DNA of 64,000 nucleotides from Apteryx mantelli (taxonomy: Eukaryota > Chordata > Aves > Apterygiformes > Apterygidae), in assembly GCF_036417845.1 (NCBI RefSeq), contig NC_089979.1:52366275-52430274 (forward strand), read 5' to 3'. The notes under the pieces are model-generated. The model did no database searches. It saw only the letters and a list, made by a program, of their open reading frames with translations, and was not told the origin of the DNA. Both the position numbers and the translations under genes were made by a program. This document shows positions 1 through 13,367 of the stretch, one piece after another (position 1 is the stretch's first letter; each line of letters begins with the position of its first letter).

Positions 1-3000
1 ATCCCGTGTTGCCACCTAAGAGACACCATTGAAACTCAAAGCCGTTACTCCCAAATTAAATGTCTCCATTTCCAAACAGGTAATCTAATCATAGACTAGA
101 GTGAAATAATCCTTTTGAATAGGATTTACGGAGGAGATAGTCTTTAGGATAGCCTAACTTTAAGCCATCTAAAAGTTTAGGTCTTATCTAAACCAGTTGT
201 CTCAATTCTTTTTAGTAAGACAGTGAAAATAGATTGGCAACTCCAGCAAGCAATTTCATGCCATTCTGAAATGAGTACTTCTAGAAGGCATCTCACCTCT
301 TCTGATTCTCTTCATTGACTTTTGAAGGAGCTTAGAGAACTAGGTTAAATTAGACACCTGTACAAAACCAAAATTAGGTGAACTCAGTCCCTCCCTTTGT
401 GATGGTGATAACCCATCATTTACTACAGGGATATAAAATCCCTCTGTTGTTGTGTGTTTGGCATGCACAATAAAACTACTCACAGGCATGCTGAGGAGAT
501 CTATCCTCTGGCTGGTTAGTCATACACAGGAAAAGGACAAGTGGCAGTTTCATATAAGCAGTTAAATGAAGAGCCCTGAAAGGTTTTTTTCATGGCACTG
601 ACAAAGTGAGCTTGATAAGTTGAATGGTAAATGTTTTCTAAATTCCAAATTTGCAAGGTTTCTCATAGTTGTTATCAGTAAGACCAGTGGATCTCATTAA
701 GGTAAATATATCGGTGCTGGCTGATCGTTGTTGGGATGTTTGTTCTGAACTTAATAGGTGAATGGCAGTGAGTTTACTTGCTATTCTATCTTTGCTGCTT
801 TTTTATTAAATAGTTATTTGCTCTTCTTAAGAGTTGCTGCTCATGAACTAACAAGACTGTAACAATAGTACAGAAAATGGCCCTGAACACATATTGGAGT
901 CAAGACATGAAAAGTGGGCATTTTAAGGGTGGAAAACAGAAATCCCACAATTACAGCATTCATAGCCTTGGTGTTTGTGGTGCAATGCATTTTTATCATT
1001 TTGAAACTTGCTTTACATTTTTCACTTAGATTCTATGGAGGTTTATCTAGGTATCAAACTTTCATGTTAGTTTGTGACTTTGTTTTGTTTTTGCCAAAAG
1101 GCCATAGGTGTGTTTGAGTTTTGGGGGGGTTTTACAAATTGAAAATATTTTTAAAGTGGAGTGGATAAGAATGCACAAGCCCTAACTGTTCTTTTTTTTG
1201 TCGCTGTTCTCTTTACACAGACAGAACTAAAGCAGCTTATGGTAAATTCCCCACGCTATACAGCTGCCAGAACTAACAGTCACTCCCTCACCACTTTTCT
1301 TATCAGGTCCATACCTACATCATGGTAGACCAAACTTTACCCTAATGAAGAGCTTAGCTGCAAAGTACAGTTAGTCCAGCATTCACTGTATCTTAACTGG
1401 CTTAAGTGCTGTCAACAGCAGATCCATCTCTTAGTCTTATGGAGGCAAATCTCTGAGTTTATAGAGAAATCTACTCCCATATTTATAAATTCCCCATCTT
1501 GCCCTTAAGAACTCATATACACATGTGATTGCAGACCCTGCTTGGCTCAGTTCTCTTGAAGTACAGAAAGAGAGGTAGGTGTGTGCTGTGAGGTGCGACT
1601 TGCCAGCTGGCTTTTCCACAATGAAAATTTCCCACAGAGCTTCAGAAACATGTCTAATAGTCACCACACCTCTTTTGGATAGGTTCTAGGGTCTTCTGGT
1701 TGAGCTGTCTTAACCTGCAGTCCGCAGGTGTGCAGACACAGAATATTTGAGCTAGTCATCTCCCAGCTGTTTCTCTTTTTTTCTGAAGGAAAAAAACAAA
1801 GTTAAATCCTGCAATGCCCGTATGTCTACAAACTTCCTTGCAAAAATATACTTGCATATGAGTTGTATTCATTATACATATTTTTGTCTTTGAACTACCC
1901 ATCTTTTTCTTTCTCTGCCTGTAACTTTCCTGAGAGATTAATTTATGTTAATGTCTCGTAAAGCTATTGGTTTTAATACTGAATTACATTTATTTGGGGG
2001 TCAAGAAACTTGGTTGTTTTGTAAAGATTAGTGTTATTCACTGGCTTTCAGTATGTTGGTGTTTTTCAGGCACACAGTGCTATACCAAATGCACAGTGAC
2101 TTATTAACAACTTGCTGTACAACTTCTGCATTCATGTGGGTCTTCTGTTGGTATCAGTAAAACGGAATTAGGTGAGGATTCCTACTTCCAGTTTTGAAGG
2201 TAACTTGAGCTATGATTTGAATTCAAGGTTGTCAACAGGGAAGGCTGCTGCTAACCCACTCTGTTGCTTTGTCGTGGAACCTGCAATAGCTAATAAATAA
2301 TCCTCAGTCACAGCTCTGACAGTGTTTGATCCTCATGACTGCAACATGAGGTTTCAGGTCACATTTTATTTATAAATTGTTTTTTTGTACAGGTTTCTCA
2401 GTACCTCCTGCCAGCAAAAACAGATAGGGTTGTTATTGCTGTTAGGCAAGAAGGAAACCTGCCTATTTGTGTTGCTGGTTAGAAATAGTTTTAAAAACAG
2501 CTGCTGTCCAGTCAGGTGAAAAGAGGAAGAAAATCCCTAGGGCTACAAAAACTAGAGTCATTAATGCCATGTGGATTTTTTTTAACATAAAACTCTGATT
2601 AAGAATTATGTTGCCAGTTAATCTCCATTCATTTCATGATTATGTATTTATTATACAGAAAGGTCTTTGTCTCAGCAGCTCCAGAGAAAGGGTAGGTCCA
2701 GTTTATGCAAAACAAATTCCTCTAGTTTTCTAGTTTGTTTACAAGAGTTTTTGTTCATCTGAAGTAATAAAAGTCCCTCAAAGTCTCTTACTAGGTCACT
2801 ACTTAACAATCTATGCACTTGAATAAAACATTAAGCCACATAAACTGAACTTGTGCTTCCAGAGCAGTAGTGTTTTCAGATCAGTAATCACACATGTATG
2901 TATCTCCTCTCTCCTTTGCCATTTTTTCTTAGCCCTTTAGAAATGATTAGCCCTGTAAAAGATTTGCCTTCTAACTAAGCTCAGTTTTATGTGACAGTTA

Positions 3001-3829
3001 GTAGTTGAAAGTCAGAAGACTCCTCTTGGTTTGTTTTTTAGCACCCCAAAATTAAAATAAGGCATACTGTAGTCTGGCTCAGCAGGAACCTCTTTAAGGA
3101 ACAGCATGAGCTCACAGTATATTGAGAGAGTAACACTTTTCCTAAGGTACCAAATGTGCTGTATGATGTTTTCCAGATGGTAGCTCCAGCTGTTGTGGGA
3201 ACTCCTACTATTGCAAGACAGCTATACTCTTGGTGCTTGGGTCATCTTTACATCTGCTATTATCATCAGCTCCAGGACTTTGAAAACAGTGCACCGTGCA
3301 AAATGAAACTTACAAGTCACTAGACTTCAAGCTTTTCAATTCCAAATGAAAGCAGGGAAAAAAGGTTATCGTCTGTGAGTGGAAGATTTCAGGAAAGAGT
3401 CCAGTGCTATTGACCAGTGAGAATTGAAAGTAGACATATATTAGAAAAGGTTTGCAAAATCCTCTGAGAGATGCTACTTGAGAGAGAACCAGAAATTATT
3501 AAAATTAATCTTTCCATGTGAAGATGGACATGAAATGGAGACAGGTAAACACAAATGATCATTAAATTACTGGTCAGAACAGAATCTACTCTGGCTTCAT
3601 CAAGCACTTTGGTCAACTACCTGGTCTTTTAAGTGCCTGCCGACTGGGAGAACAATGTTGCCACTTAAATCTTATCTGGGTTGCACTAGAGTAGAGTCGC
3701 TGAGCAACCAGTTAGACCGAGAGCACCTTAAGAACTGTAAATGCAACATCCTTGCAAAGAAGTTTGTCCTTCATCGCATCACGACCAAGCATACTTTCTT
3801 CTATTTTAAACACCAGTTGACACTTACCT
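1..3829. other. Intergenic DNA, no gene recognised
   Basis: This is AT-rich vertebrate intergenic sequence. Open frames are short (under about 80 codons), lack recognisable domains and are not flanked by convincing splice sites. No tRNA-like cloverleaf, CpG cluster or recognisable transposon was seen before the CR1 tail that starts near 3830. A distal enhancer could be present but cannot be identified without alignment. Confidence 0.6.
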
Positions 3830-4057
3830 ATCAGAAAACAACAAAGGAAATTCCATTATGATATTAGGAAAAAAACATTTCACAGTGAGGGTAATCAAGC
3901 ACTGGTTGCCCAGAGAGTTGGTGGAATCGCCATGCTTGGATATTTACAACTTGACGGGAAAAGGCCCTGAGCAGCACGCGCTAACTTGGCCCTGTTCTGA
4001 GCAGGATGTCAGACCAGACACTCTCCAGGGGTCCCTGATTATTCTGTGATTCTCTGA
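3830..4057 (+). repeat. CR1 LINE, 5'-truncated 3' end
   Basis: CR1 is the dominant non-LTR retrotransposon of birds, and copies are usually truncated at the 5' end. From about 3830 the sequence follows the familiar CR1 tail. It runs through a CACAGTGAGGGT stretch, CAAGCACTGG-TTGCCCAGAGAG, and a TGGATATTTACAACTTGAC block. It then continues through the GAGCAGGA / CAGACCAGACACTCTCCAGGGGTCCCT segment. It ends in ATTCTGTG followed by ATTCTCTGA at 4041-4057, the 8-bp terminal repeat typical of CR1. A short deletion between CACTGG and TTGCCC and several substitutions show that it is old and inactive. The 5' boundary is approximate, and sequence before 3830 could be more degraded CR1. Confidence 0.85.
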
Positions 4058-7000
4058 TCAGTAAGCAACTGAATAGCTGCTGTTAAAAAAAAAGGACTTT
4101 TTTAGGTACTTCTAGCTTCCCAGTAATGTGGTCTATACTGCTGTAGCTAACATGAGAAAATGATACATTGGTGAGGTGTCAAGCATGCACGCACATAAAC
4201 ACACAGACGTACGCAAGCTTTGGATTTAGGTAGTCTGGGGGAAAGCAATCCAGTAGCAAAATATGAGGGTGGAGGGGTGGGGTTCCTGAGTCTGAAGAAA
4301 CCCTTGGGAAAAAAGCATGAATTCTTATCCTTGCCAGGTTTGTTTCCAAGATGCTTGAATTGAGCCCCTGTAGCAAGTTGAGCAAGAGCTCTGAATTAAT
4401 GGAAGTTATGAACAGCACTGACATCTGGTTGCACAACTCAGTTTCATGGTAACTCCTTTCTTTCCTGACCTTCTTTCCAAGAAGCGCCAGAAGGAGGAAA
4501 TAAATTCTGTCTTCTGAATGTGGGAAACTCTGTCAAGTCTTTTACTCCGGAATTTTCAGAAGTCCAACAAAAGAAAGCATCTTAGATTCATCGTGGACCT
4601 CGGAAATGTATGTGCTTTTTCATGTTCAAGAGATAATTTTGTTCCCATCCCAGGGAAGTGGAATGCAAACATTGAACTCAACAGTGCTTACTTCCATATA
4701 GTAACAAAACTCACTTATATTGAATACTTCCAGTTCCAGGAAAGTAATCCTTGATAATGCTCGGAAATCAGTCTTTCAGACTGAAAAAACCTCTTCTTGC
4801 ACAAATTTTATGCTGTCTGACCTATGTTATACCATTTTCTTGTTTTTAAGTGAAGTCCCTGGAGCATTAGTAGCTCCTTCTCCTACGCTCAAGGTTTAAC
4901 ATACCTAAATGAAACTCACCATTTTCCCCCCTAATTTAGCAATATCCTTCCTGACCTGAGAATAGAACTAGACCTAGTATTTCAGCATAATGGCTAGATT
5001 AGTGCCAAATACTGAAATAGTGTAATTTCACTAGACCAACTCAAGACTCCCCTGTCTATATAGCTAAAGATTACACTGCCTCTTTAGGTCCCCTTTGCAG
5101 TGGGAGTTTGTGTTAAGCTCTTATGCCCCTTCTTTCTGAGGCCTTTTCAGAGCTGCTGCTTCCAAGTATAGTTTCCCATCTTATTACTGTGGCCTTTATT
5201 CTTTGTTCTTAGAAGTATAGCTTCATGTTTATGTGTAATAATAGATGCTTGCTTTCTGTTTACTAACTGATGATATCAGTGATCTATTTTTGTTTCTGTT
5301 CCTCTGGTCTTCATGTCTGTTGCAACCTCTGGCTATGAAGATTTTGTATTTTCTTCCATGTCACTGATAAAAATGGAAAATGGCCAAAAAACAATTTATG
5401 TGCAACTCCACTAGTACATCTACAAAATATTGTTCCAGTGTGAACTTCTTTCCCACTCTCTGGAGATAACCCTAGAGTTACAGTTCTTCTGAAAGTGATT
5501 TTTAGTGACTTAAAGCATTCTTTTGTCAAGTCTTTTAAAATTCTGGCATGCTAACAATATGTATTTGCTGATTTTAAAGTGTCTGATTTTAGCAGCTGTT
5601 GTTTAGAGCCTTTTGAGGCACCTTTTGTTTTATCAGCAGCAGTGATACAATTTGTTTTTTCCCCAAATACAGAACAGGAGTATTTATTGAAATTTCTGAA
5701 GTAAGTCCACTGCCAGTCTTTGTCCATCTTATGGTTTATACTATGTCTATCGAGCCAAAATTCCCAGGCAGCCAGACTATCGTAACAAATTTCCTTGAGG
5801 GGTTTCCTAAATAGAATACAGATATGTAGATTGAAACGTCTCACTTGTCTGCATCGTTATGGATAATTATACAATTTCCACGTCGTAAGTGACTAATATA
5901 TTACTAAAATCACATTTGTTCCTATAATTTTAAAACTACATTCCATTTTAAACTGTTTCTACCCTTATTTCTGCTGTTCTTTATCTCCGCAGTGTCTTGC
6001 ATTTCCTTTAGCAACTTTCTGTGTTTCTAAATGGGAGGCTTCTAGTCACTGCCATCGAAACAGCCCTTCTTCTGTATGTTACCTGTAATTCTCTAATTTC
6101 TGTAGAACTTTTTATTGATCTAAAGAGTTTAATATTTGATCAGTACTGCCTTCGAGCGGGAGAGCTATTAAAATGTTCTTAAATACATCCAAGGTATAAG
6201 CCACATTTTACTAAATTCTTTCTTGCAGTTAACATGGCTTAAAGTTTTCAGCTATGTAAAATAAATCTTCTTTAAAGTACAAAGTACTTGTGTGCGTGGC
6301 AGGGTTACGAGTAAGTACTACTTCTTTTCTTTCTGACATGCTGCTTTATGCACTTTTTCCTCATAAACAACTCCTATATGTCAAAATGGTATTTTTGATA
6401 ACCATCACCTACTGGGTTGCTGAGCTCGGATGCCTTAAAGTCCTCCCAAACCTCCACAGTAGTGCATAAAAAAGAAAGCTTTTATGAGACTCCATCTTTA
6501 TGCCTAAAACGGTTTCTATGTCACTCTCATTCTCCCTGCTTCTTTTCTGAGACCCCACGTTCACCCAGAGGTGAACTTCCACTTTTTAAATGTAAAAAAA
6601 AAGAGCCTTCTGCTATGATGTCTAAATATGGGGGAGGTTGGTAAAAGGTAACCAGTTAGTGCCAGAGGATTAAGAGATGCATGGAGCACTTACTCTTCAG
6701 CCAGGGAATCAGTACACGTCGGCGTAGAGAGACGCTCTCCTAAGGCCACAGCTGCCTCTGGAGCTCGTCCGAGACTGGTTCCAAGTGCAGAGATCTGCAA
6801 AACAACAAAACTGGAGCTCTGGTTGTACTTTTCCTGAGCATGACTCATTGGATTTGGCATTGACGTCCGGTACTTCATTTAGTAAAGCAGGGCTATAATC
6901 CATTTTTGCCCAGCACTCTCCACACACCATTCTCGGAGGGGGACCCTGCCGGCTAATCTCCTGCAAGTGGCAATGCAGAGGGGCCCTTGAAAATGAAGGA

Positions 7001-7345
7001 AGGATTACTTATTAGTAATTGTTTTTCCCTGAGCATTCCCTAGGTACGTTCATCTCCGCAGCTGCCTTTGGCTGCAGAGCCCTCCTTATTAGCTTTAACG
7101 CCGGAGGGAAGGGATGGGGGTAATCGGAGGCTCACTTTCATACAAAAGCAGAGCCAAGGATGTCATCCTAGCACGTGAACTTTCCTGCGCACCTAAACGT
7201 GTGTTGGGTTTTTTAATAAATAGTGGCTTTAAATATATTTTCACAGCTTCCTGCAAGTGTCAATATCTCCTAAAGAAAGAAGGGGGGGGGGGGAAAGCTG
7301 TGAGTAAAAAGTCTCCTGATGTGTCTGGCTCTTAGGAGCGTTAAA
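4058..7345. other. Intergenic DNA, no gene recognised
   Basis: This is mostly AT-rich single-copy-looking sequence. Short reading frames on both strands have no family resemblance that I can recognise. Near 6700-7100 the composition becomes more balanced on the approach to a small CpG-rich islet. A 12-base G run lies at 7282-7293. Confidence 0.55.
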
Positions 7346-7349
7346 ACCT

Positions 7350-7560
7350 GCCCAGCTGGAGGCCTCCTCGCTCCCCATTCGGCTCGCGGTTCGCCGCCCG
7401 AGCGCTCAGGGTGCGAACGGTGCGACGGTGGTGCCACCTAGTGTGCTCGGCCTCGGCCTCGGCCTCGGCGGTGGCCGCCGCGGGTGCGGGTGCGGGTGCC
7501 CGGCCCGCGCGCAAGGAGGGCGCCCCAAGTCCTGCTGAAGGAGCAGCGGGTAGAAAGCAT
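7350..7560. promoter_or_regulatory. Small CpG-rich islet with hexanucleotide repeats
   Basis: This roughly 200-bp stretch is far richer in CpG than its surroundings; I count about two dozen CpGs by eye. It contains four tandem CTCGGC units at 7446-7469 and three GGGTGC units at 7482-7499. In vertebrates such islands often mark a promoter or an orphan regulatory CpG island. No TATA box, coding exon or clear splice donor accompanies it, so a non-coding RNA promoter, a distal GREB1L promoter or a distal element are all possible. Open frames across it read as runs of Ala/Glu/Ser. They reflect the hexanucleotide repeats rather than a protein. Confidence 0.4.
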
Positions 7561-10500
7561 GGCTTCGTGCTGATCTCTAGGTGCCTGGAGACATCCTTCT
7601 CTGTGTTTCCGCAGACTAACTCGCAGCTTGTAAAATCAACATGAGAAAAGCTCGAGAAATTTATTAAAAACTCTGTATCGTCCTGTGTGAAGCTGAACTG
7701 CAGTGCTGGGCTGGGGAGAGGCTGGGTGCCAAAGGCACCATGCTGAAGGCGATGCCAGGAGCAGGGCTGCTGGCAGCTCTGCCATTCCCCTCGCACCTGC
7801 CACTACGCCTGCGGTCACTGCTCTGCCGGCTGGCACGGGCTGAGGTGTCCCGGGGAGGCTGGGAGACGCTAACCCTGTTCCCTCTCTATTTAGACCCATG
7901 CGTTGCAAGCTTTGTTCCTCTGTCTGCATCTGCTCTGGTGATAGTAGGTCTCTGTGCCTGTGCTCTGGATCGGGTTATCTCCAAGGGTGAAGGGCTGTAG
8001 CCCAGACCCCCAATCTGGGAGACAAGGTGTGGGATGGATAGAGATCTGACGGATGGAGAAGGGGAGGGGGCAGGGTGAGCAGAGGGTGATGGTCCACAGG
8101 TGAAATCTCTGCCCTGCTGGAGAATATGAGAGTGATGTATGTCATTTCTAATCACTGCAAGTCTCTTTTCATCCAAGTCAAACCATCCTACCAAGTAGCG
8201 ACAGCAAATGCTGCCTGAGGAGATACTACACACCTGAGTTTGAAAAGAGCCCTAGCACGGCTAGGGGAGCCTCTCTCCTCCTGGGGTCTCTCTGAGAGAT
8301 AAAACACTGCTATGTTAAGCTACAGTTCAGTTTTGTAACTCCTGGTACAGCAGCTAAGGTCAGTTCATGGGAGAAATGCAAGTTTAGCCTAACTTTACTT
8401 CACCAAATGTCTCCCTGTCTGAAATAAACTGCACTTGGTGTTACATGTGTTTGGATGAGCACACCCCATCCAGGACAGGGTGGAATCAGGATGTTGCCTG
8501 CCTGAGATTGCTAGACAGCTGCTTGGCAAAGCATGCAAGACCTGGCCGCATGCCCAGAAAATAGGAGTACCCCACAAAAAAGTGAAACAAACAAACAAAC
8601 AAACAAATAAAAGCAGAAAGCAGCCCTTGGACAGGCTTCCTTACTTGGGCTAGAGGCAAACTACTATGTTTTTTTGTCTTGAAGCCCTCCTGTAAGCAGC
8701 ATTCAAGGATAGAAAAGGTTCTGCCCGCCCGCCGTTCTCCTCTGCGGCCTCATCTCCTATGACAGTCCACTCACCAACCCTGAATTCCCCTTTTCTCACA
8801 GAAAAGACACAGTTTTGGCTCAAAGGGAAGTCCCAGGCACTCTGTCCTCAAGTCTCCAATGCACCCATTTTGGATGTAGCCAGTCTCCTCATGAATAAGC
8901 AGAATACTATAGCATCAGGTCATCCATTTCTGGCAGACAGGACTAGGGAAATACAAAAAGTGCATGTGACTTACAGTGTGCCTTTGTGCCTCCCCACCTG
9001 GCTGTGGCTCTGTGATCATCTTATGTTGCTTTCCCACCTTCAACATGAGGGACCATGGCAAGGACTGAGGCAAAGGACTGAAGCAAAATAAAAGATCAAA
9101 AGCAAAGTATGCAAGAAATCTGAGGAAAAGTGAGGTAGGTAAATAGGAACAGCTACAGTACAGAAAGGATTAAAGTAAAAGAGAAAGAGCTCTGAGTCTC
9201 TCGTTAAAGGATGGCAGTGACCAGTGACAGTAACCTGGAGATTAAAAAATGAAAAGAATCCAAGAACTGGATGGTGAAAAGGACCATGGATTCCTTCTGC
9301 TGGGAGATCCAATAAAACCAAAGCACTGATGGTACCAAAACAAGCCCAAGATCCACCTGTACAAAGTTAACATTTTTTTCAAACAGATTTCAGCCCATAT
9401 GATGATTTTTTACCAAAAAGTTTTACAACATGTGGCTGCAAACTTTTGATCTGGTACTACAGGTCCTAAAGAAAAATTTACTGTGTCCTCAAACTGCAGC
9501 TGCTTACAATATCTTAAATTTCTTTCTTTGTGTATTTCTCATCTGACTGGTGCTTTGACACTATTTAGATTATACAGTCTGGATTAGCCATTGTCTGAGG
9601 TGATAAGCTTTCAGGAAAGTGTTTAAGGTAGGATGTAACTGCAGTATTTGAACATGACAAAAAGTTTGCTTTGAGCTACTTGATTGCACCAATGAGGGTC
9701 GTTCACAAATGCAATTATGGCATAATATTTAAGCTGCTTTTTTTAGGAAAAAAAAAAACAAACTGAACCATTTAGAAATACTTGAAAAGTTAAGAGAAGA
9801 AGAAAGGGTAAAGCCATGTTTCCTTCAGTAGGCGAGATTTTCCAGTAACAAATACAACATGAACACAAATTAACCTTTATATTGCACTTTTAAACCACAG
9901 ATTTTGAAGTGTTTTATGAAGGTGGTCAAGTATCACTGGCAGAAGAACAGAGATAAAACCAGTGGAATTATTTGCTCCCGCTCTGCCAATGAGGCAAAAG
10001 CAGAAGCAGCTATTAACTGTCTTGTTTCTTAATTTTCTGCATATTGTCCTACGCTGGACTACACTGACTGTCACTTTTGTAATCTATTAAAATGTTGTCT
10101 ATGTACTTTGGACACTAGTGAGGATCAAAACACATCACTGCATTAATCAAATGCCACTGCCTAAATCAAATGCTTAGTTCTTTTTTAAAAGTGTCATAAA
10201 TCTATATTTGATTTAGCCTTGAAAAAAAAATTCTTTGTATATTGTTATATACTGCATACATTGTTTATAAGGTAAAACAACACATTTTTTCTCAAATGTG
10301 GAAAATGTCCCAATCAACTCGTGGAAATCTCAGGAACACTGCATAAGGCTCCCTTTGGTTTTGTCAGGGCCAACATGAGGAGCTACTCTAAGCTGTAGCT
10401 ATAGCGTATTCCTTGTACTGATGATACTTCCAGAAGGCCAAGCTTTTTTATTTCAAATGCTTACCTCTGTGTTTTTCTGAGAAACAATGTGTGCTCAGTG

Positions 10501-12605
10501 CTGCGTAGATTAAAGTATCATTAAACATTTATTTACGTGATTTAGTAAGGCAGCACATATTCTGACAACTAAGGAACTGGGGAAGTTTCAGAAAGCACTG
10601 CTGAACCATTCAGGTGGCCTAAGACTAAAGGTTTATTAGCATCTGGGCTACACACTGATCGCACGCTGCAATTGTACCACGAAAAACTTGTTTCTGTAGA
10701 AGGACTTTGCAGCACCATTGCAGTATACCAAAGTAATCTCCAGTCTGTAATCAGTGAGTCAAAAATGCTCTATGTATAAAATGTTTGTTACATTTCCTAA
10801 TACCTAACCCAAATATGAGATCTCTAAAATGTCAAGCTGGCTTAGTTGGAAGCCAGTTAAGCCTCAGGATTTGGTCTCAGGTTTGCTGCTGCTACTAACA
10901 AATACTTTGAAAGTAGGGAAAGGAGTGTCTTATAATTGCTGTCCTTTGGCTGAATTGCTTAAGGGAATTACCTTGTCTTCTGCTGAGATTTGTTTATCCC
11001 AATGTAAATGTAGATACAGACAAACAGAAGATAGCTGGTATTTTCAAAGCCTGAATGTCTATCCCAGTTTCCCTAGTACAGTTCTCAAACTACAGAGGCC
11101 AAGCCTTTCCAGTTCCAAACTACCATTACTTCATCAAGCTGGAAGCCATTTGGGATTTGTTTTGTTGGTTTTTTTCCCCTATGCTATTCCCATACTTGTA
11201 AAGTAATGAAAAAAATTAATCAGCTTCCCTATGACTGGCCAGGAGGATGGCCAGTAACTTTGAGATAAAGATGAACTGAGCCCCTGTTGAAATCAGCAGC
11301 TCTTAGCTATGCAAGGGCAGAGTGTCCCTCAAAGGGACTGCTTTATCTGGGGGGTGACCAGTGCGCAGAGGTGAGCCACCTCACCTGCCTCCCAGGCGGC
11401 TTTCCATCCTTCAGCTAAACACACTCTAATGGCAAGGGCAGCCTAGCTACCTATGCTCTGTTTTTTTCAATATTTGGGGGCTATTTGGGTATTGGTATAA
11501 AAAGCATGATCTAAATCACACTAGCTTGTAAGACAGTTGTTTGATGAAGCCCATCTAGCTGTCTGCTACAAAACAATCACTACATGAAACTGGGATCCGA
11601 TCTGTTTGTGTTAAGCATTCAAGAGTGTCAGGCGGCTGGCATGTGGGGTCGTTTCCCCTTACATCTGAAGACTTTCTACTGCATGTTACCAGGGAAGGGC
11701 TTCAGTGTTCTTGATGCCAACGGTAACATCAGAAAAGGCAGTACTCTGTAGGGCAACAGCCTCCTGCTGCTGCAAGGTATTCCTAGCTCCTATCAGTCTC
11801 CCATCGACACCAGTCACCTAGTGACAATTGTCAGTTTGCAAAATCTTGTCCTGCCGTAATGCTGCATACTGAGCAAATGCGGAGCTTTTCTTCCACTGCT
11901 GTTTCTCATCCCTTATTAGTGTTCACATACACTGCTACATATTCTTTAAGTTTGTTCTTTCTTTAAAAAAATAGCTTACCTTTTATTTTATAAGCAGGCT
12001 CTTTTCAGCAATAATAATGTGAAGAAACCTTTTACTGGAAAAGAACAAATAGTTATTTTTTTTCTGACTGGCCTCAAGTAACCCCTTGTTCCCACTGTCT
12101 TTGAAATTAAAGGAGTTTGCTTATCCTGAAAAATTACGGCTAAAGGAAAACTTATGTTTCAGTGTTCTATTTTAAAAAGGAACAGCAGAATTTTAAAAAT
12201 AGAATCACCATTTTTTTTCTGACTGTGGCATCTCCAGCCCAAGTATGTTGATGCAATTTCCAAAGCACTAAGAAATGTCTTAGGTCACATTTAAGTCAGG
12301 TCAGCCAAATCCAGGATCAGTGAAAAAATGAGTTGTTCATCTGTTCTGGAATGAGATCTTTCTTCCCATCCTTCTTAGTTATAAAGATATCTTTTGTGTG
12401 GTTGAAGCTAAATTTAAGCCTAGGCTGAGTGTATTTGTGTACTATCTTTGCGTGTTTTATACATCAGCAGTACACGGCATTACTGGTAGGCTGCATACAC
12501 AATTAAGGCTTTATGATTTTGGAAGTCAGTTAATACAAAGTTTTACATATTTGCAGCAATAAAAGTCTGTGAAGTAATAGGGATTGATATTTCTTATATC
12601 CACAA
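7561..12605. other. Intergenic DNA, no gene recognised
   Basis: The sequence from 7650 to about 8600 is moderately GC-rich. After that it is AT-rich. Reading frames up to about 125 codons occur (for example 10829-11206) but show no domain, conserved motif or exon-like borders. One simple repeat (8585-8612) and a perfect 8-bp inverted repeat ACTGGCCA/TGGCCAGT (11234-11241 and 11248-11255) are the only distinct structures seen. Confidence 0.5.
8585..8612 (+). repeat. (AAAC)n simple repeat
   Basis: Five AAAC units are followed by AAAT and an A-rich end. This could be the decayed poly(A) of an insertion, but no recognisable element precedes it, so it is recorded only as a microsatellite. Confidence 0.8.
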
Positions 12606-12680
12606 CCTGATTCTGCTCTTACTTGTATTGGTTTAGCTCCATTGTCTTCCGTGTAGTTAATCCTCCCCCTGATTTGAGCA
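12606..12680. repeat. Ancient amniote palindromic (MITE-like) repeat, copy A
   Basis: The stretch CTGATTCTGCTCTTACTTG, then a GCTCCATTGTCTTCC block, AGTTAATCC and CCTGATTTGAG follows the order of a short palindromic interspersed repeat that I recall as common in reptile and bird genomes. That consensus has an AGATTCTGCTCTCA end, a central TAACTCCATTGA / TCAATGGAGTTA palindrome and a mirrored end. A second, differently decayed copy at 27554-27644 supports the reading. I cannot assign a repeat-library name. Confidence 0.5.
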
Positions 12681-12869
12681 TGAGAAAAACAGAAGAAGAA
12701 AATCCATCCCTTAATGTATGACCAGGGGAGATCTGCTTTTACAGAGCTTGCTTCATTTCGGGCCATAGCCCTGTGAAGTGAAGTGTACAGAGAGGGAGAG
12801 CAGACTGCCACAGGAATTAAACCGTGCCGCCTGTTTCTTCCACTGAACAGCTCATGGCAGCATTTTCAG

Positions 12870-13025
12870 GATGGGACGGAGCCTGGCTCTGGCGCCCCGC
12901 GCCCAAGAGCGTGAGCCTGGACCTGGCGCGCCACTTGGGAAGGGGCAGGTTCGCCCGTGGGTGCCCGCCTGCCTGCTGGCCATGCTCTGCAGCGACAGCG
13001 GGCAGGCCGTGCCTGGCGCAGGGGT
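12870..13025. promoter_or_regulatory. Small GC/CpG-rich islet
   Basis: This block of about 155 bp has roughly 15 CpGs, including GGCGCCCCGCGCCC and CTGGCGCGCC, inside AT-rich flanks. It has no coding resemblance and no clear splice signals. It could be an orphan CpG island, a promoter of a non-coding transcript or a GC-biased single-copy patch. Confidence 0.3.
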
Positions 13026-13313
13026 GAAAATAAATTCAAAGAAGAGTGGACTGAAGTAAAGGAAACAGTAAGGTGGAAATACACTAATTTAACATGTGCA
13101 TATGATAAAGAACCATTTTAAAGGCTGTTTCTTTGCCAAAGCATTTCGCTAAATGTTAGAAGTAAACTGAGTTGAACTCTAACAGTTCTATAGGAGGAGT
13201 TAACTAGCAAAGGAAAGTCCAGGTCTTGCTATTTCCTGGTGTTATAATGTTTTGATAACGATGGTACACAAAGACTTGTTTTGTTTAGTATGCACCATAT
13301 TACTGCGTTTCAG

Positions 13314-13367
13314 ACAAATTCTCGATTCTCTCAGTCCAGGACAAAGTCTTGATTCTGTCAGTCCAAG
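13314..13367 (+). repeat. 27-bp imperfect tandem duplication
   Basis: Two adjacent 27-bp units (13314-13340 and 13341-13367) match at 23 of 27 positions and share the cores GATTCT-TCAGTCCA and ACAAA. There is no third copy. It is most easily explained by replication slippage. Confidence 0.85.

Noticed and set aside
3858-4049. 63-codon + strand frame
   Set aside because: It lies wholly within the CR1 3' tail, which is untranslated sequence of a dead retrotransposon.
7341-7796. 151-codon minus-strand frame over the CpG islet
   Set aside because: Its repetitive Ala/Glu segment is the reading of the CTCGGC and GGGTGC hexanucleotide repeats. The rest has no family resemblance.
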